Part shown: positions 50,148 through 61,183 of the stretch, one piece after another
Layout: the number at the start of each line of letters is the position of its first letter
How positions within the stretch are numbered: the stretch's first letter is position 1
Origin: Siphonodentalium dalli
Taxonomy: Eukaryota; Mollusca; Scaphopoda; Gadilida; Siphonodentaliidae
Assembly: GCA_032622095.1 (NCBI GenBank)
Contig: CP136063.1
Span: 31,250,987-31,314,986 of the forward strand
Reading direction: 5' to 3'
Length of the DNA: 64,000 nt
Program-made: the position numbers and the translations under genes
The notes under the pieces: generated by a model
Seen by the model: only the letters and a program-made list of their open reading frames with translations
The model's database searches: none
Told to the model about the DNA's origin: nothing

Positions 50148-51193
50148 AGATGGATTATCTCTTTAATTAAATTTTTTTATATAGTTGCGTGGGTATAAAA
50201 TAATAGATATAAACTGAAGACCTATGTCCGGAAAAGCTTCTATCAATTAAAATATTGATTTTATTTCAAATATTAAAGATGGATTATCTCTTTAAATAAC
50301 AAATTTTAAATAGTTGTGTGGGTATAAAATAATAGATATGAACTGAAGACCTATGTCCGGAAAAGCTTTTATCAATTAATATTGATTTTATTTCGAATAT
50401 AAAATCGGGCCCATTTATGTTACTATTTTTAGAACCGACCATTCGGATGAGACCTTATTGCGATATAGAGCACTGGGCTGTTCCCACGGCTACGCAACGA
50501 ATGTCAAATGTCACAGATTGGTTGTTTGTATTGTTTTATTCCAACGATATAAGCGATAACGAGTATAATTAACATCTATTTGTGACAAAATTGCACAATA
50601 TAATTTCGGGTCTCTGTTAACAATAACCACCATTGTTCGTTAGCTGAACAAACACACCTTTTTAGACCAGAAAATATTCGAAATAAAATTAATATTAATC
50701 GATAGAAGCATTTCCGGACAGGAGTCTTCGATTCAAATCTAATATTTTATACCCCGGTAACTATATAATACATGTTTACAAAGAGATAATCCACCTTTAA
50801 ATCGGGCCCATTTATGTTACTATTTTTAGAACCGACCATTCGGATGAGACCGTATAGCGATATAGAGCACTGGGCTGTTCCTTCGGCTACGAAACCAATG
50901 TCAAATGTCACAGATTGGTTGTTTGTATTGTTTTGTTCCACAGATATAAGCGATAATGAGTATAATTAACGTTTATTTGTGACAAAATTGCACAATATAA
51001 TTTCTGGTCTCTGTTAACAGTAACCACTATTGTTCGTTAGCTGAACAAACACACCTTTTTAGACCAGAAAATATTCGAAATAAAATTAATATTAATCGAT
51101 AGAAGCATTTCCGGACAGTAGTCTTCGATTCAAATATAATATTTTATACCCTGGTAACTATATAATACATGTTTACAAAGAGATAATCCACCT
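50148..51193. mobile_element. Two TTAA-type MITEs (family M), one nested inside the other
   Basis: The outer element starts AGATGGATTATCTCTTT after TTAA (50144-50147) and ends AAAGAGATAATCCACCT before TTAA (51194-51197). The host reads TTTTAAGCTTTATTC without duplication in sister copies, so TTAA is the target duplication. The inner element (50277-50796) sits in the outer one at its own internal TTAA (GAATATTAAATCGGGCCC in other copies), with TTAA at 50273-50276 and 50797-50800. Neither encodes a protein. Consistent with piggyBac- or Kolobok-type mobilisation. Confidence 0.85.
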
Positions 51194-51639
51194 TTAAGCT
51201 TTATTCAATCAAAAACCATGAATACAAATATTTTGCAACACTTTCAGAAATTACATCCACCCTTAAATGAACCGCAATGTAGTTCCCCACAACAGGCAAT
51301 AGGCGGAAAATTTCTTTGTGGCCGGTTGAACAGATCTAAAAAAAAATTCCTGGCGTCTGGACTGTTACGCCAGCTTTTGAAGTAACTTACCACTTTTGAA
51401 GTAGGTCTCCACTTTTGAAGTAAAAAACGCCAGCTTTTGAAGTAACTCACCACTTTTGTAATAAAATCGCCAGCTTTTGTAGTAAAGTGAGGTCTCCGCT
51501 TTTGAAGTAAAAAACGCCAGCTTTTGTAGTAAAAAAACTAGGTCTCCACTTTTGAAGTAACAAAATTACAGCTTTTGAAGTAAACTGACTCAATACATTT
51601 TGACGGGCGCTGAACGATTTTCATGACAAAGTCAACCCG

Positions 51640-52800
51640 ATAATCAATAGTGGCTATCGCCCATACGAGTGTGACGTGGTTTGAATAGCTTTCAGTCATG
51701 CCAACACAAGAGAAATCAGTCAATCGCCCATACACGTGTGACGTGTACCAAAAGGCACTTAGTGAGTCCGGTTCCGTGACAAAAGATTCCACACAGGTAA
51801 TCGACCATACGAGTGTGACGTGGTTTGAATAGCCTCCAATCGTACCAACACAAGAGAAATCACACAGTCAATCTCCCATACACGTGTGACTTGTACCAAA
51901 AGGCACTTAGTGAGTCCGGTTCCGTGACAAAAGAATCCACACCGGTAATCGACCATATGCATGTGACGAGGTTCGAATATCCTTCAGTCATACCAACACA
52001 AGAGAAATCACACAGTCAATCACCCATACGCGTGTGACGTGTACCAAAAGGCACTTATATAGTCTGGTTCCGTGACAAAAGAATCCACACAGGTGATCGA
52101 CCATACGAGTGTGACGTGGTTTGAATAGCTTTGAGTCATACCAACACAAGATAAATCATACAGTCAATCGCCCATACACGTGTGACTTGTACCAAAAGGC
52201 ACTTAGTGAGTCCGGTTCCGTGACAAAATATTCCACACAAGTGATCGACCATACGAGTGTGACGTTGTTTGAATAGCCTCCAATCATACGAACACAAGAG
52301 AAATCAGTCAATCGCCCATACACGTGTGACGTGTATAAAAAGGCAGTTAGTGAGTCCGGTTCCGTGACAAAATAATATACACCGGTAATCGGCCATACGA
52401 GTGTGACGTGGTTTGAATAGCTTTCAGTTATACTATCACGAGAAATCACAGTCAATCGTCCATACACGTGTGACGTGTACCAAAAGGCAATTAGTAAGTC
52501 CGGTTCCGTGACAATAAGAATCCACACAGGTAATCGACCATACGAGTGTGACGTGGTTTGAATAGGCTCCAATCATACCAACACAAGAGAAATCTCAGTC
52601 AATCGCCCATACACGTGTGACTTGTACAAAAAGGCACTTAGTGAGTCCGGTTCTGTGACAAAAGAATCCACACAGGTGATCGACCATACGAGTGTGACGT
52701 GGTTTGAATATCCTCCAATCATACCAACGCCAGAGAAATCACACAGTCAATCGCCCATACACGTGTGACGTGTACCAGAAAGGCATTTAGTTAGTCCGGT
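51640..52800 (+). repeat. About 150-bp repeats of two-finger origin, left arm of FB2
   Basis: About seven units. Each holds CGACCATACGAGTGTGACGT (RPYECDV) and CGCCCATACACGTGTGACGT (RPYTCDV) followed by CAAAAGGCACTTAGTGAGTC (QKALSES), GGTTCCGTGACAAAAGAATC and CACACAGGTGATC (KRIHTGD). A two-finger unit would be 168 bp, so about 18 bp has been lost, and the parts are in different frames with stops. The same units in inverse orientation are at 55370-55960. Confidence 0.75.
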
Positions 52801-53045
52801 TCCTTGCCTAAGCACATGAGAACACACATAGGTGGTCAATCATACGGGTATGCAATGTTGTTCCCAGTCTGTCCGTCAACCTGGCGATCCACACTGGTGA
52901 CCGGCCTTATGGGTGCGACGTTTGTTGGAAGAAGTTCGCCATGACCGTGAGTCTTACAATATATAAGAGAATCCACGCTGGTGACAAGATGTGTGTCTGA
53001 AGACGTTCTGTAAGTACAGTAACATGGCAACATGTACATTTCCTC
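52800..53045 (+). pseudogene. Zinc-finger gene remnant inside FB2
   Basis: Plus strand near 52888-52990: [35 protein letters not shown], a nearly complete finger whose first His is replaced by Tyr. Stop follows at MCV. The minus-strand counterpart in the right arm is at 55058-55243 (ECPYKCDRCQKKFDV). This is the likely source of the amplified units. Confidence 0.65.
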
Positions 53046-55057
53046 AAAATTGGGGGACGTGACAAAAGTATCAGTTACAACGGAAAATAGTTGGTCTATT
53101 TGTGCTCTTCTTTGGAAGAACAGCCCTATGTCAAACTTCCAATTCGCAATGTTCCTGGTGCCAAAAGGTTCAGTCTCCTTTTTGTAATTTTATAGTCGAT
53201 TATCAATAATGATAAATAAGTCCATTTTCTTAACGTGGTTCATTCTGATTGGCCAACTATGAAACAAAGGACGAAAGTCCAGATGTCAGGTGATTAAGAA
53301 TGTCATACAACAAGATACCGATTCTGCATAATTTCACGAGTCATTGTCCCAGTTAGAATAATATTATCATGCACGTGCTACATAATAATAAGTCAAAGAT
53401 GTTCATTCAATTTACAACTGAAATACAATCTCCTTTGGACACTTTAATAACGAGAGATAATGGTTCCTGGAATTACAAACTAAATTATTGAACATACTCA
53501 CGTCTGTTACGGGATTGTGTTATATCGTTCGAGACTTCGTGACAGCTCTAGAACCTTCAAAAGAGGGAACAGGATAACAAGAAAATCGCATACCATATCG
53601 CTGTGTAGATCCGGCCTCTTTGGGCGCTACAGTTGTAATGTTTTATCATAACATTTAATGTTCAGGCGTTATGCTGTGGTGATTCTCCATGGCGGCCAGT
53701 GGAGCCCGTGTTCCGAGCGTGTATTATACCATGTGGTAGCTATGCCTGCGATTGCATTGTTGAATGTGAGTCCTCTGCGAGTGGGAGGTGTCAACATTGG
53801 CCACAATCGCCAGTAACTGGTGTTGCCCTGAATAGGGCAGGTATGTTACGGTAAGTTGCTGGTAAGTCGAGGGCAATACTATTGGGAAGGGACTGGCATA
53901 TATTCTATTTTGTGTTATACATAATTGCTCATCAATCCCAGCGTGCACCGATGGTTTGCAGTATATCAATAAATTCATTGTCGTAATTTTGTTCTGCATT
54001 TGGTATTTAGTTTTTATTTTGGAAAGGGGTTACCACATTGCGAGCAGCGCACGGTCTGGGCGTTTATAACTAACGTAGTTGAAAATGAGGGGAGTAGTAA
54101 TTATGATCTACATTGTAGATCTAGATATCAATCATGATCGACCAGTGATATCTCAAAATAATTCACCATTGTTTTTATGTTAAGTTATCAGTCCGTGGGA
54201 CACCTCAACCTTCCCTGACTATAATACACCACTTAGTCTGACCCCAATTGATAGGTGCAACATAGCAATAGTAAATATGTATACCATATACCACTTAGTC
54301 TGACCCCAATTGATAGGTGCAACATAGCAATAGTAAATATGTATACCATCATATATTGTCTTCATGATAGAATATTGATTTCATTTATTGACCATAATAA
54401 ACAAAACAGATTCAGATAGCAGAATTGTTGATGTGGATGAGAGGCGATAAGGGATCAAGCTATACAATATTATACATATCTATTCAATAAATATAGCGTC
54501 TAAGGGGAGGTTGAGGATAAATTTGACTAATTATTATTTAACAACATCAACAACATCGTTCCATTCATTCTTAATTTTGTTATGCGTTTCATTTTGTATT
54601 GCTGTGCCTGACAATTGACAATAGAATAATTAATTGTATTCGTATATTGTGTTGAATAAATTTTGAAAGGAGACTGAACCTTTTAGCATCAAGAACATTG
54701 AGATTTGAAAGTTTAACTTTCCCTGTATAGCGACATAATGCCACCGAATCCGTTATTTTATATACTCAATCATCAGAGTGTATGTGAACCCAATGGTTTC
54801 CATACAACACATTACTGGCTCCCGTGTTTTATAGCTGGCCACGTTTGACGTAGTTATAATACTTCGGTTATGTGACATAATTTTAATGATTGAAAATTGT
54901 TGTTAATGTCGCCTTCCAGAGACGAATCTAATAAACCAAACATTTTCTGCTGTCCCTAACGCGTCGGGTCATCTAATTTCGAGGGTACGAATATGCAATT
55001 AAAAGTGAGGCCAATAATAAATATACCAACTATTTTCCGTTGGAACTAATACATCAC

Positions 55058-55243
55058 CTAATTTCGAGAAACTATATATGTCGTCATGTTACTGGACTGA
55101 CAAAACGTCTTCAGTCTTGTCTGACTCAATGTAACATCGAACTTCTTCTGACAACGGTCGCACTTGTAAGGGCATTCAATAGTGTGGGTTGTCAGGCTGA
55201 CTGGGAACAATCTTATATACTCGTAACTCGTATGATTGATCAC
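55058..55243 (-). pseudogene. Zinc-finger remnant at inner part of right FB2 arm
   Basis: Minus strand open stretch: VSLTTHTIECPYKCDRCQKKF then degraded finger helix. Only the first cysteine pair is intact. Beyond it toward 55370 further finger-like units (TKESTPVIDHMH) start the repeat array. Confidence 0.5.
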
Positions 55244-56534
55244 CTATGTGTGTTCATATGCTTTGGCAGGGAAACGGACTCACTAAATGCCGTTCGGTAC
55301 ACGTCACACTTATATGGGCGATTGACTCTATAAATTATCTTCTGCTGTTAAGACTGAACGCTATTCGAACCACGTCACATGCATATGGTCGATTACGGGT
55401 GTGGATTCTTTTGTCACGGAACCGGACTCACTAAGTGCCTTTTGGTACAAGTCACACGTGTATGGGCGATTGACTATGATTTATCTTGTGTTGGTATGAC
55501 TCAAAGCTATTCAAACCACGTCACACTCGTATGGTCGATCACCTGTGTGGATTCTTTTGTCACGGAACCGGACTCTCTAAGTGCCTTTTGGTACACGTCA
55601 CACGCGTATGGGCGATTGACTGTGTGATTTCTCTTGTGTTGGTATGACTGAAGGATATTCGAACCTCGTCACATGCATATGGTCGATTACCGGTGTGGAT
55701 TCTTTTGTCACGTAACCGGACTCACTAAGTGCCTTTTGGTACAAGTCACACGTGTATGGGCGATTGGCTGTGTGATTTCTCTTGTGTTGGTACGATTGGA
55801 GGCTATTCAAACCACGTCACACTCGTATGGTCGATTACCTGTGTGGAATCTTTTGTCACGGAACCGGACTCACTAAGTGCCTTTTGGTACACGTCACACG
55901 TGTATGGGCGATTGTGTTGGCATGACTGAAAGCTATTCAAACCACGTCACACTCGTATGGGCGATAGCCACTATTGATTATCGGGTTGACTTTGTCATGA
56001 AAATCGTTCTGCGCCCGTCAAAATTTATTGAGTCAGTTTACTTCAAAAGCTGTAATTTTGTTACTTCAAAAGTGGAGACCTAGTTTTTTTACTACAAAAG
56101 CTGGCGTTTTTTACTTCAAAAGCGGAGACCTCACTTTACTACAAAAGCTGGCGATTTTATTACAAAAGTGGTGAGTTACTTCAAAAGCTGGCGTTTTTTA
56201 CTTCAAAAGTGGAGACCTACTTCAAAAGTGGTAATTACTTCAAAAGCTGGCGTAACACTGGACTATTACTCATTATGACACTGAAACTGTCCAGTCGTAT
56301 TTAGGCTGCGTGGTGGTTTATCGTTATGTGAATTGATCTGCTGAATTAAACCACAAATTCTTCCTTTGTCCGTGTTGGAATATAGCATGGAATTTGATTT
56401 GAATTATTTCAGATTTATGTAGACTGTCGCTTCACGTCGGATTATATAGTCTCCGAGACTGACCGTATCACTTACATCAAATTGTTAACTCACTCCGGCA
56501 GATTGGTGGAACAGTTATGATTTAACAGTGTTCA

Positions 56535-57259
56535 ATGATCCACACCGAAGAGCAGCCGTGTCAATGTGATGTGATGTGTGCGGGAAATCAGTTACATGTA
56601 TCACTTCAAGCTACTTGGTTGAACATAAGATAAACCACATGGAAGAATATCCTTATACGTGTGAGTTGTGTGATAAATCGTTTACTGCTAAACGTAGCCT
56701 GAACGCACACAAGATGATTCACAGCGGGGATAAGCCTTACCATTGTGATATTTGCGGGAAATCATTTAATCGGTCGAACCACTTAACAGTACATAAAAGG
56801 ATTCATACTGGAGATCGCCCATATAAGTGCGATCTATGTGAGAAATCATTCACTTCTAGCAGCAGCCTGACTGCACATAAGAGAATCCACACAGGAGATC
56901 GACCATATACTTGTGAGTTGTGTGATAAATCATTCAGTATTAGGAGCAGCCTGACGACACATAAGAGGGTCCACACCGGAGATCGTCCGTATCAATGCGA
57001 TATGTGCGGAAAATCATTCAAACAATCGAGCGGTTTGTTATCACACAAGAGAACCCACACCGGAGATCAACCGAATCAATGCGATGTATGTGAACGATCA
57101 TTCTACGACCGGAGTAGCCTGACCAGACATATGAGAATCCACACCGGTGATCGTCCGTATGTATGTGATACATGCAATAAATCATTCTCTAACTCCCCCA
57201 ACCTGACGAGACATAAGAGAATTCACACTGGTGAGCGTCCATATACGTGCGATATGTAG
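56535..57259 (+). CDS. C2H2 zinc-finger protein, 8-9 fingers, 5' frame disturbed
   Basis: Fingers are open from 56576 to TAG 57257-57259: an aberrant first finger (VCGKSVTCITSSYLVEHKINH), then [48 protein letters not shown] and CDTCNKSF fingers, ending RPYTCDM. The only plausible upstream ATG, 56535 (MIHTEEQPCQCDV), is in another frame because GATGT is duplicated at about 56565-56575 (TGTGATGTGATGTGTGCGGG). Mutated second-half spacing of finger 1 is tolerated. The gene ends where the 66-bp array begins. The leader near 56413 (AGACTGTCGCTTCACGTCGG) resembles those of the genes at 144 and 34546. Probable nuclear DNA-binding protein, truncated. Confidence 0.75.
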
Positions 57260-58255
57260 TCGGCCCTCTTGATGGAACACAAAAGAAGCCACACCGGTGA
57301 GCGTCCATATACGTACGATGTGTAGTTGGCCCTCTTGGTGGGACATAAGAGAATCCACACCGGTGAGCGTCCCTATACGTGCGATATGTAGTCGGCCACT
57401 TGGTGGAACATAATATAATCCACACCGGTTAGCGACCATGTGCGTGCGATATGTAGTCGGCCCTCTTGATGGAACATAAGATAATCCACACCCGTGAGCG
57501 TCCCTATACGTGCGATATATAGTCGGCCCTCTTGGTGGAACATAAGATAATCCACATCGGTGAGCGTCCATGTGCGTGCGATATATAGTCGGCCCTCTTG
57601 ATGTAACAAAAGAATTCACACTGGTGAGCGTCCCTATACGTGCGATATGTAGTCGGCCCTCTTGATGGAACACAAAAGAAGCCACACCGGTGAGCGTCCA
57701 TATACGTACGATGTGTAGTTGGCCCTCTTGGTGGAACATAAGAGAATCCACACCGGTGAGCGTCCCTATACGTGCGATATGTAGTCGGCCACTTGGTGGA
57801 ACATAATATAATCCACACCGGTGAGCGACCATGTGCGTGCGATATATAGTCGGCCCTCTTGATGGAACATAAGATAATCCACACCCGTGAGCGTCCCTAT
57901 ACGTACGATATATAGTCGGCCCTCTTGATGGAACATAAGATAATCCACATAGGTGAGCGTCCATGTGCGTGCGATATGTAGTCCGTCCACTTGATGGAAC
58001 ATAAGGGAATCCACACCGATGAGCGTCCATATACGTGCGATATGTAGTCGGTCCACTTGATGGAACATAAGGGAATCCACACCGGTGATCGACCATGTGC
58101 GTGCGATATGTAGTCGTTCCACTTGATGGAACATAAGATAATCCACACTGGTGAGCGACCATGTGCGTGTGATATGTAGTCGGCCCACTTAATGGAACAC
58201 AAGAGAATCCACCCCGGTGAGCGTCCATTTGCGTGCGATGTGTAGTCAGCCCACT
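57250..58255 (+). repeat. 66-bp minisatellite made of shortened zinc-finger units
   Basis: About 15 units of 66 bp (22 codons). Each reads CDM-stop-SALLMEHKRIHTGERPYT in the finger frame, i.e. a 28-codon finger lacking the six codons of the second Cys and its KSF segment, with TAG in the same place in almost every unit. A six-unit block repeats after 393 bp (57266 and 57659). The minus strand is open for 379 codons across it (57182-58321), but this follows from the repeat. Confidence 0.85.
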
Positions 58256-58700
58256 TGGTGGACCATAAGAGAATCCACACCGGTGAGCGTCCATATACGT
58301 GCGATATGTGCAGAAAATCATTTATCAGTTCGAGCCAATTAGCTGTACATAACAGAACGTACACACGAGATAGACCGCACCAATGGGATTTATGCACGAA
58401 ACCATTCTCTCGGTCGGTCGGTATGGCGCAACATAAGATAATTTACACAGGAGATGGACCGTATCGTTGTGATATGTGTGAGATAGACCGTATCGTTGTG
58501 ATATGTGTGAGATAGACCGTATCATTGTGATATGTGTGATAAATTGTTTATTGACGAGGCATAAGGTAACCCACACCGCGATCACCTCTATAAATGTGCG
58601 CGATCACCCCTATCAATGTGATATATGTGATAAAATATTATCTCAATTTAATTATCCCATAGAGAGCCCCACACAGACTGCAGACGACACAATGTAGTAC
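58255..58700 (+). pseudogene. Terminal finger remnants after the 66-bp array
   Basis: The finger frame resumes at 58255: VDHKRIHTGERPYTCDMCRK, SFISSSQLAVHNRTYTRDRP, DLCTKPFSRSVGMAQHKIIY, then CDMCE. A 30-bp piece (GATATGTGTGAGATAGACCG) is repeated at 58471-58535 and shifts the frame. Later LLTRHKVTH and HPYQCDICDKILSQ end at 58697. It represents the old C terminus of the gene starting at 56535. Confidence 0.7.
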
Positions 58701-59050
58701 ATGCTTACATCTGTGTAAGGCTCCATGTGGGTTATTTTTTTATTTCTTTTATGAAAGTTGAAAGAATAGTACAAAATTATTAAATTTGCAAAAAAAAAAT
58801 GTAAAAAATAATAACAAATAATGAAAAATTGTCAGGCCAATGCATTCTTTTATACATGCGAGGCGACCTATGGTTGACTCGCATATATAAGAGAATGCAT
58901 TTACACAGGGTAAGATAATCCAGACCAACGGTCGCCCGTATCATTGTAGCACGAAATGAGTTATCAGTGACTCGAAATAAGTGAATCCACACCAAGTTCT
59001 CACCGTGTATAGATATATGTAAAATAAGATGAGTTTATCTAATAGACAAA
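58700..59050. other. No gene seen; one finger-like remnant near 58910-58990
   Basis: AT-rich. GATAATCCAGACCAACGGTC then GCCCGTATCATTGTAGCACG looks like a decayed finger linker. Confidence 0.35.
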
Positions 59051-59059
59051 TAATTATAG

Positions 59060-60345
59060 CTTTTGTGTTTTGTGCACGGATATAACTGAACTTTGGCTAT
59101 ACCATTGACTATATAATTGACTGAACATTTACTATACCATTGACTATAAAATTGACTGTGAACAGGTCCGACGATAAAACACAATCATAGGATTATGTTA
59201 TAACTGACTGTTAACATTGACTGTTAGTATTGGCTATACAATTGACTATAATATTGACTGAACATTGGCTATAATGTTGATTATACATTTGACTGTGAAC
59301 TACTTTGGCTATACCATTGACTATACCATTGACTGAATATTGGCTATACCATTCACTATAATATAGACTGAACACTGACTATCATATCGACTGAACGTTG
59401 GCTATACCATTGACTATAATTATCTCCTGTAAACATTGACTATAATATTGACTGAACATTGGTTATAACATTGACTATAATATTGACTGAACATTGGTTA
59501 TAACATTGACTATAATATTGACTGAACATTGGTTATACCATTGACTATAATATTGATTGTGAACATTGGCTATAACATTGACTATAATATTGACTGAACA
59601 TTGGTTATAACATTGACTATAATATTGACTGAACATTGGTTATAACATTGACTATAATATTGACTGAACATTGGCTATACCATTGACTATAATTATCTCC
59701 TGTAAACATTGACTATAATATTGACTGAACATTGGTTATAACATTGACTATAATATTGACTGAACATTGGTTATAACATTGACTATAATATTGACTGAAC
59801 ATTGGTTATACCATTGACTATAATATTGATTGTGAACATTGGCTATAACATTGACTATAATATTGACTGTGAACATTGGCTATACCATTGACTATATAAT
59901 TGACTGAGTATTGGCTGCTATACCATTGACCATAATATTGACTGAACATTGGCTACACCATTTACTATAATATTGACTGTAAACATTGGCTATACTATTG
60001 ACTGTGAACATTGGTTTTACCATTGACCATATATTGACTGTGGACATTGGCTATACAATTGACAATATAATTGACTGTGAACATTGGCTCTACTATTTAC
60101 TATAATATTGACTGTGAAGTTGTGAACATTGGCTATACCGTGGACTATAATATTGACTGTGAACATTGGCTATGCCATTGACCATAATATTGACTGTGAA
60201 TATTGGCTATGCCATTGACCATAATATTGACTGTGAATATTGGCTATGCCATTGACCATAATATTGACTGTAAACATTTGCTATACTATTGACTATAATA
60301 TTGACTGAACAGGTCCGACGATAAAACACAATCATAGGATTATGT
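59060..60345. repeat. TTGACTATAATATTGACTGAACATTGG minisatellite
   Basis: About 36-bp units (ATTGACTATAATATTGACTG, AACATTGGTTATAACATTG) with a higher-order copy of about 290 bp (59412-59690 and 59690-59880). A 42-bp segment with GGTCCGACGATAAAACACAA flanks it at 59165 and 60310. Confidence 0.85.
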
Positions 60346-60380
60346 TATAACTGTATCATAGGGGTTTGTTGAAATGTCGA

Positions 60381-60765
60381 CCTTTTATACCCCTCACAAA
60401 CGACCCTTTTATACCCCTCACAAACGACCCTTTTATACCCCTCACAAACGACCCTTTTATACCCCTCACAAACGACCCTTTTATACCCCTCACAAACGAC
60501 CCTTTTATACCCCTCACAAACGACCCTTTTATACCCCTCACAAACGACCCTTTTATACCCCTCACAAACGACCCTTTTATACCCCTCACAAACGACCCTT
60601 TTATACCCCTCACAAACGACCCTTTTATACCCCTCACAAACGACCCTTTTATACCCCTCACAAACGACCCTTTTATACCCCTCACAAACGACCCTTTTAT
60701 ACCCCTCACAAACTACCCTTTTATACCCCTCACAAACGACCCTTTTATACCCCTCACAAACGACA
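60381..60765. repeat. 24-bp minisatellite, 16 nearly perfect units
   Basis: Unit CCCTTTTATACCCCTCACAA plus ACGA. Only a G to T change near 60713 and a one-base difference in the first unit break uniformity. Because 24 is a multiple of 3, five of six frames stay open (for example FYTPHKRP and FVRGIKGS); these are not evidence of a gene. Confidence 0.9.
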
Positions 60766-60789
60766 AATGGTTACAGGGACGTACTCGTA

Positions 60790-61183
60790 GCTACCCACCA
60801 CCAAACAAAAGTTGACCCTCCCTAATAATACATCGGATTCAATTATTGGATTTATTATTGTGGTCGGGTCAATTTTGTTTTTTTGAGGACCACAAGTGCG
60901 TATGTGGGGAACCACATATTATATAGGTGTTATATTTGGGCACCTGACTAAAGATATGGGGAACCACATATTATTTGGGTGTGATATTTGTGACGAGGGA
61001 TTCACTTAGAAGAGTAGCCTCACTGTACACATGAGAATACATTCAGATACAGCGATTCTCGCACTTGAGCGAACTGACTAACGGCATGGTTACACGCTGG
61101 GATAAGCAAATGCGACAGTACAATGAGACACTCACTAATGCATGTGGTAGAATCATACATATTTGAGGCAAAGGTTAAAGTTG
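60790..61183 (+). other. Mostly non-genic; zinc-finger remnant at about 60980-61055
   Basis: CDICDEGFT, TAG, KSSLTVHMRIHSDT is one decayed finger. GGGGAACCACATATTAT is repeated at 60906 and 60960. Confidence 0.45.

Larger units (their letters stand above)
51364..56256. mobile_element. FB2: 4.9-kb foldback element carrying amplified zinc-finger fragments
   Basis: Termini GTTACGCCAGCTTTTGAAGT at 51364 and its complement ending at 56256. The terminal 360 bp are near-perfect inverted repeats (tandem ACGCCAGCTTTTGAAGTAA and GGTCTCCACTTTTGAAGT motifs). Inner arms (51640-53230 and 54650-55960) are also inverted but of unequal unit number. Flanks TCTGGACT (51356-51363) and ACTGGACT (56257-56264) form a 7- to 8-bp duplication. 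It lies one base from the end of the type B transposon. The core is about 53230-54650, with a 62-bp tandem duplication at 54229-54350. No transposase found; long arms and 8-bp-type duplication suggest a MULE- or foldback-type element (inference). Confidence 0.8.
48609..56265 (+). mobile_element. Type B 3' half on plus strand, with nested MITE and FB2 insertions
   Basis: Starts inside the XPG-like region (ATACGAGTTATTC) right after the 5' terminus of the minus copy. It runs through the Cys-rich tail (to about 49290) and the 3' noncoding DNA, and ends in the terminus GGCGTCTGGACTA, whose last two bases are at 56264-56265 beyond FB2. It contains MITEs at 50148-51193 and foldback FB2 at 51364-56256. 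Confidence 0.7.

Noticed and set aside
57182..58321. 379-codon minus-strand open frame as a real gene
   Set aside because: It lies entirely on the antisense of the 66-bp finger-derived array; the periodic composition explains its openness.
60381..60765. CRISPR array
   Set aside because: Units are contiguous with no unique spacers, and the DNA is eukaryotic.
60356..60815. Octapeptide repeat proteins on both strands
   Set aside because: 24-bp repeat open in five frames; no start context or non-repeat domain.
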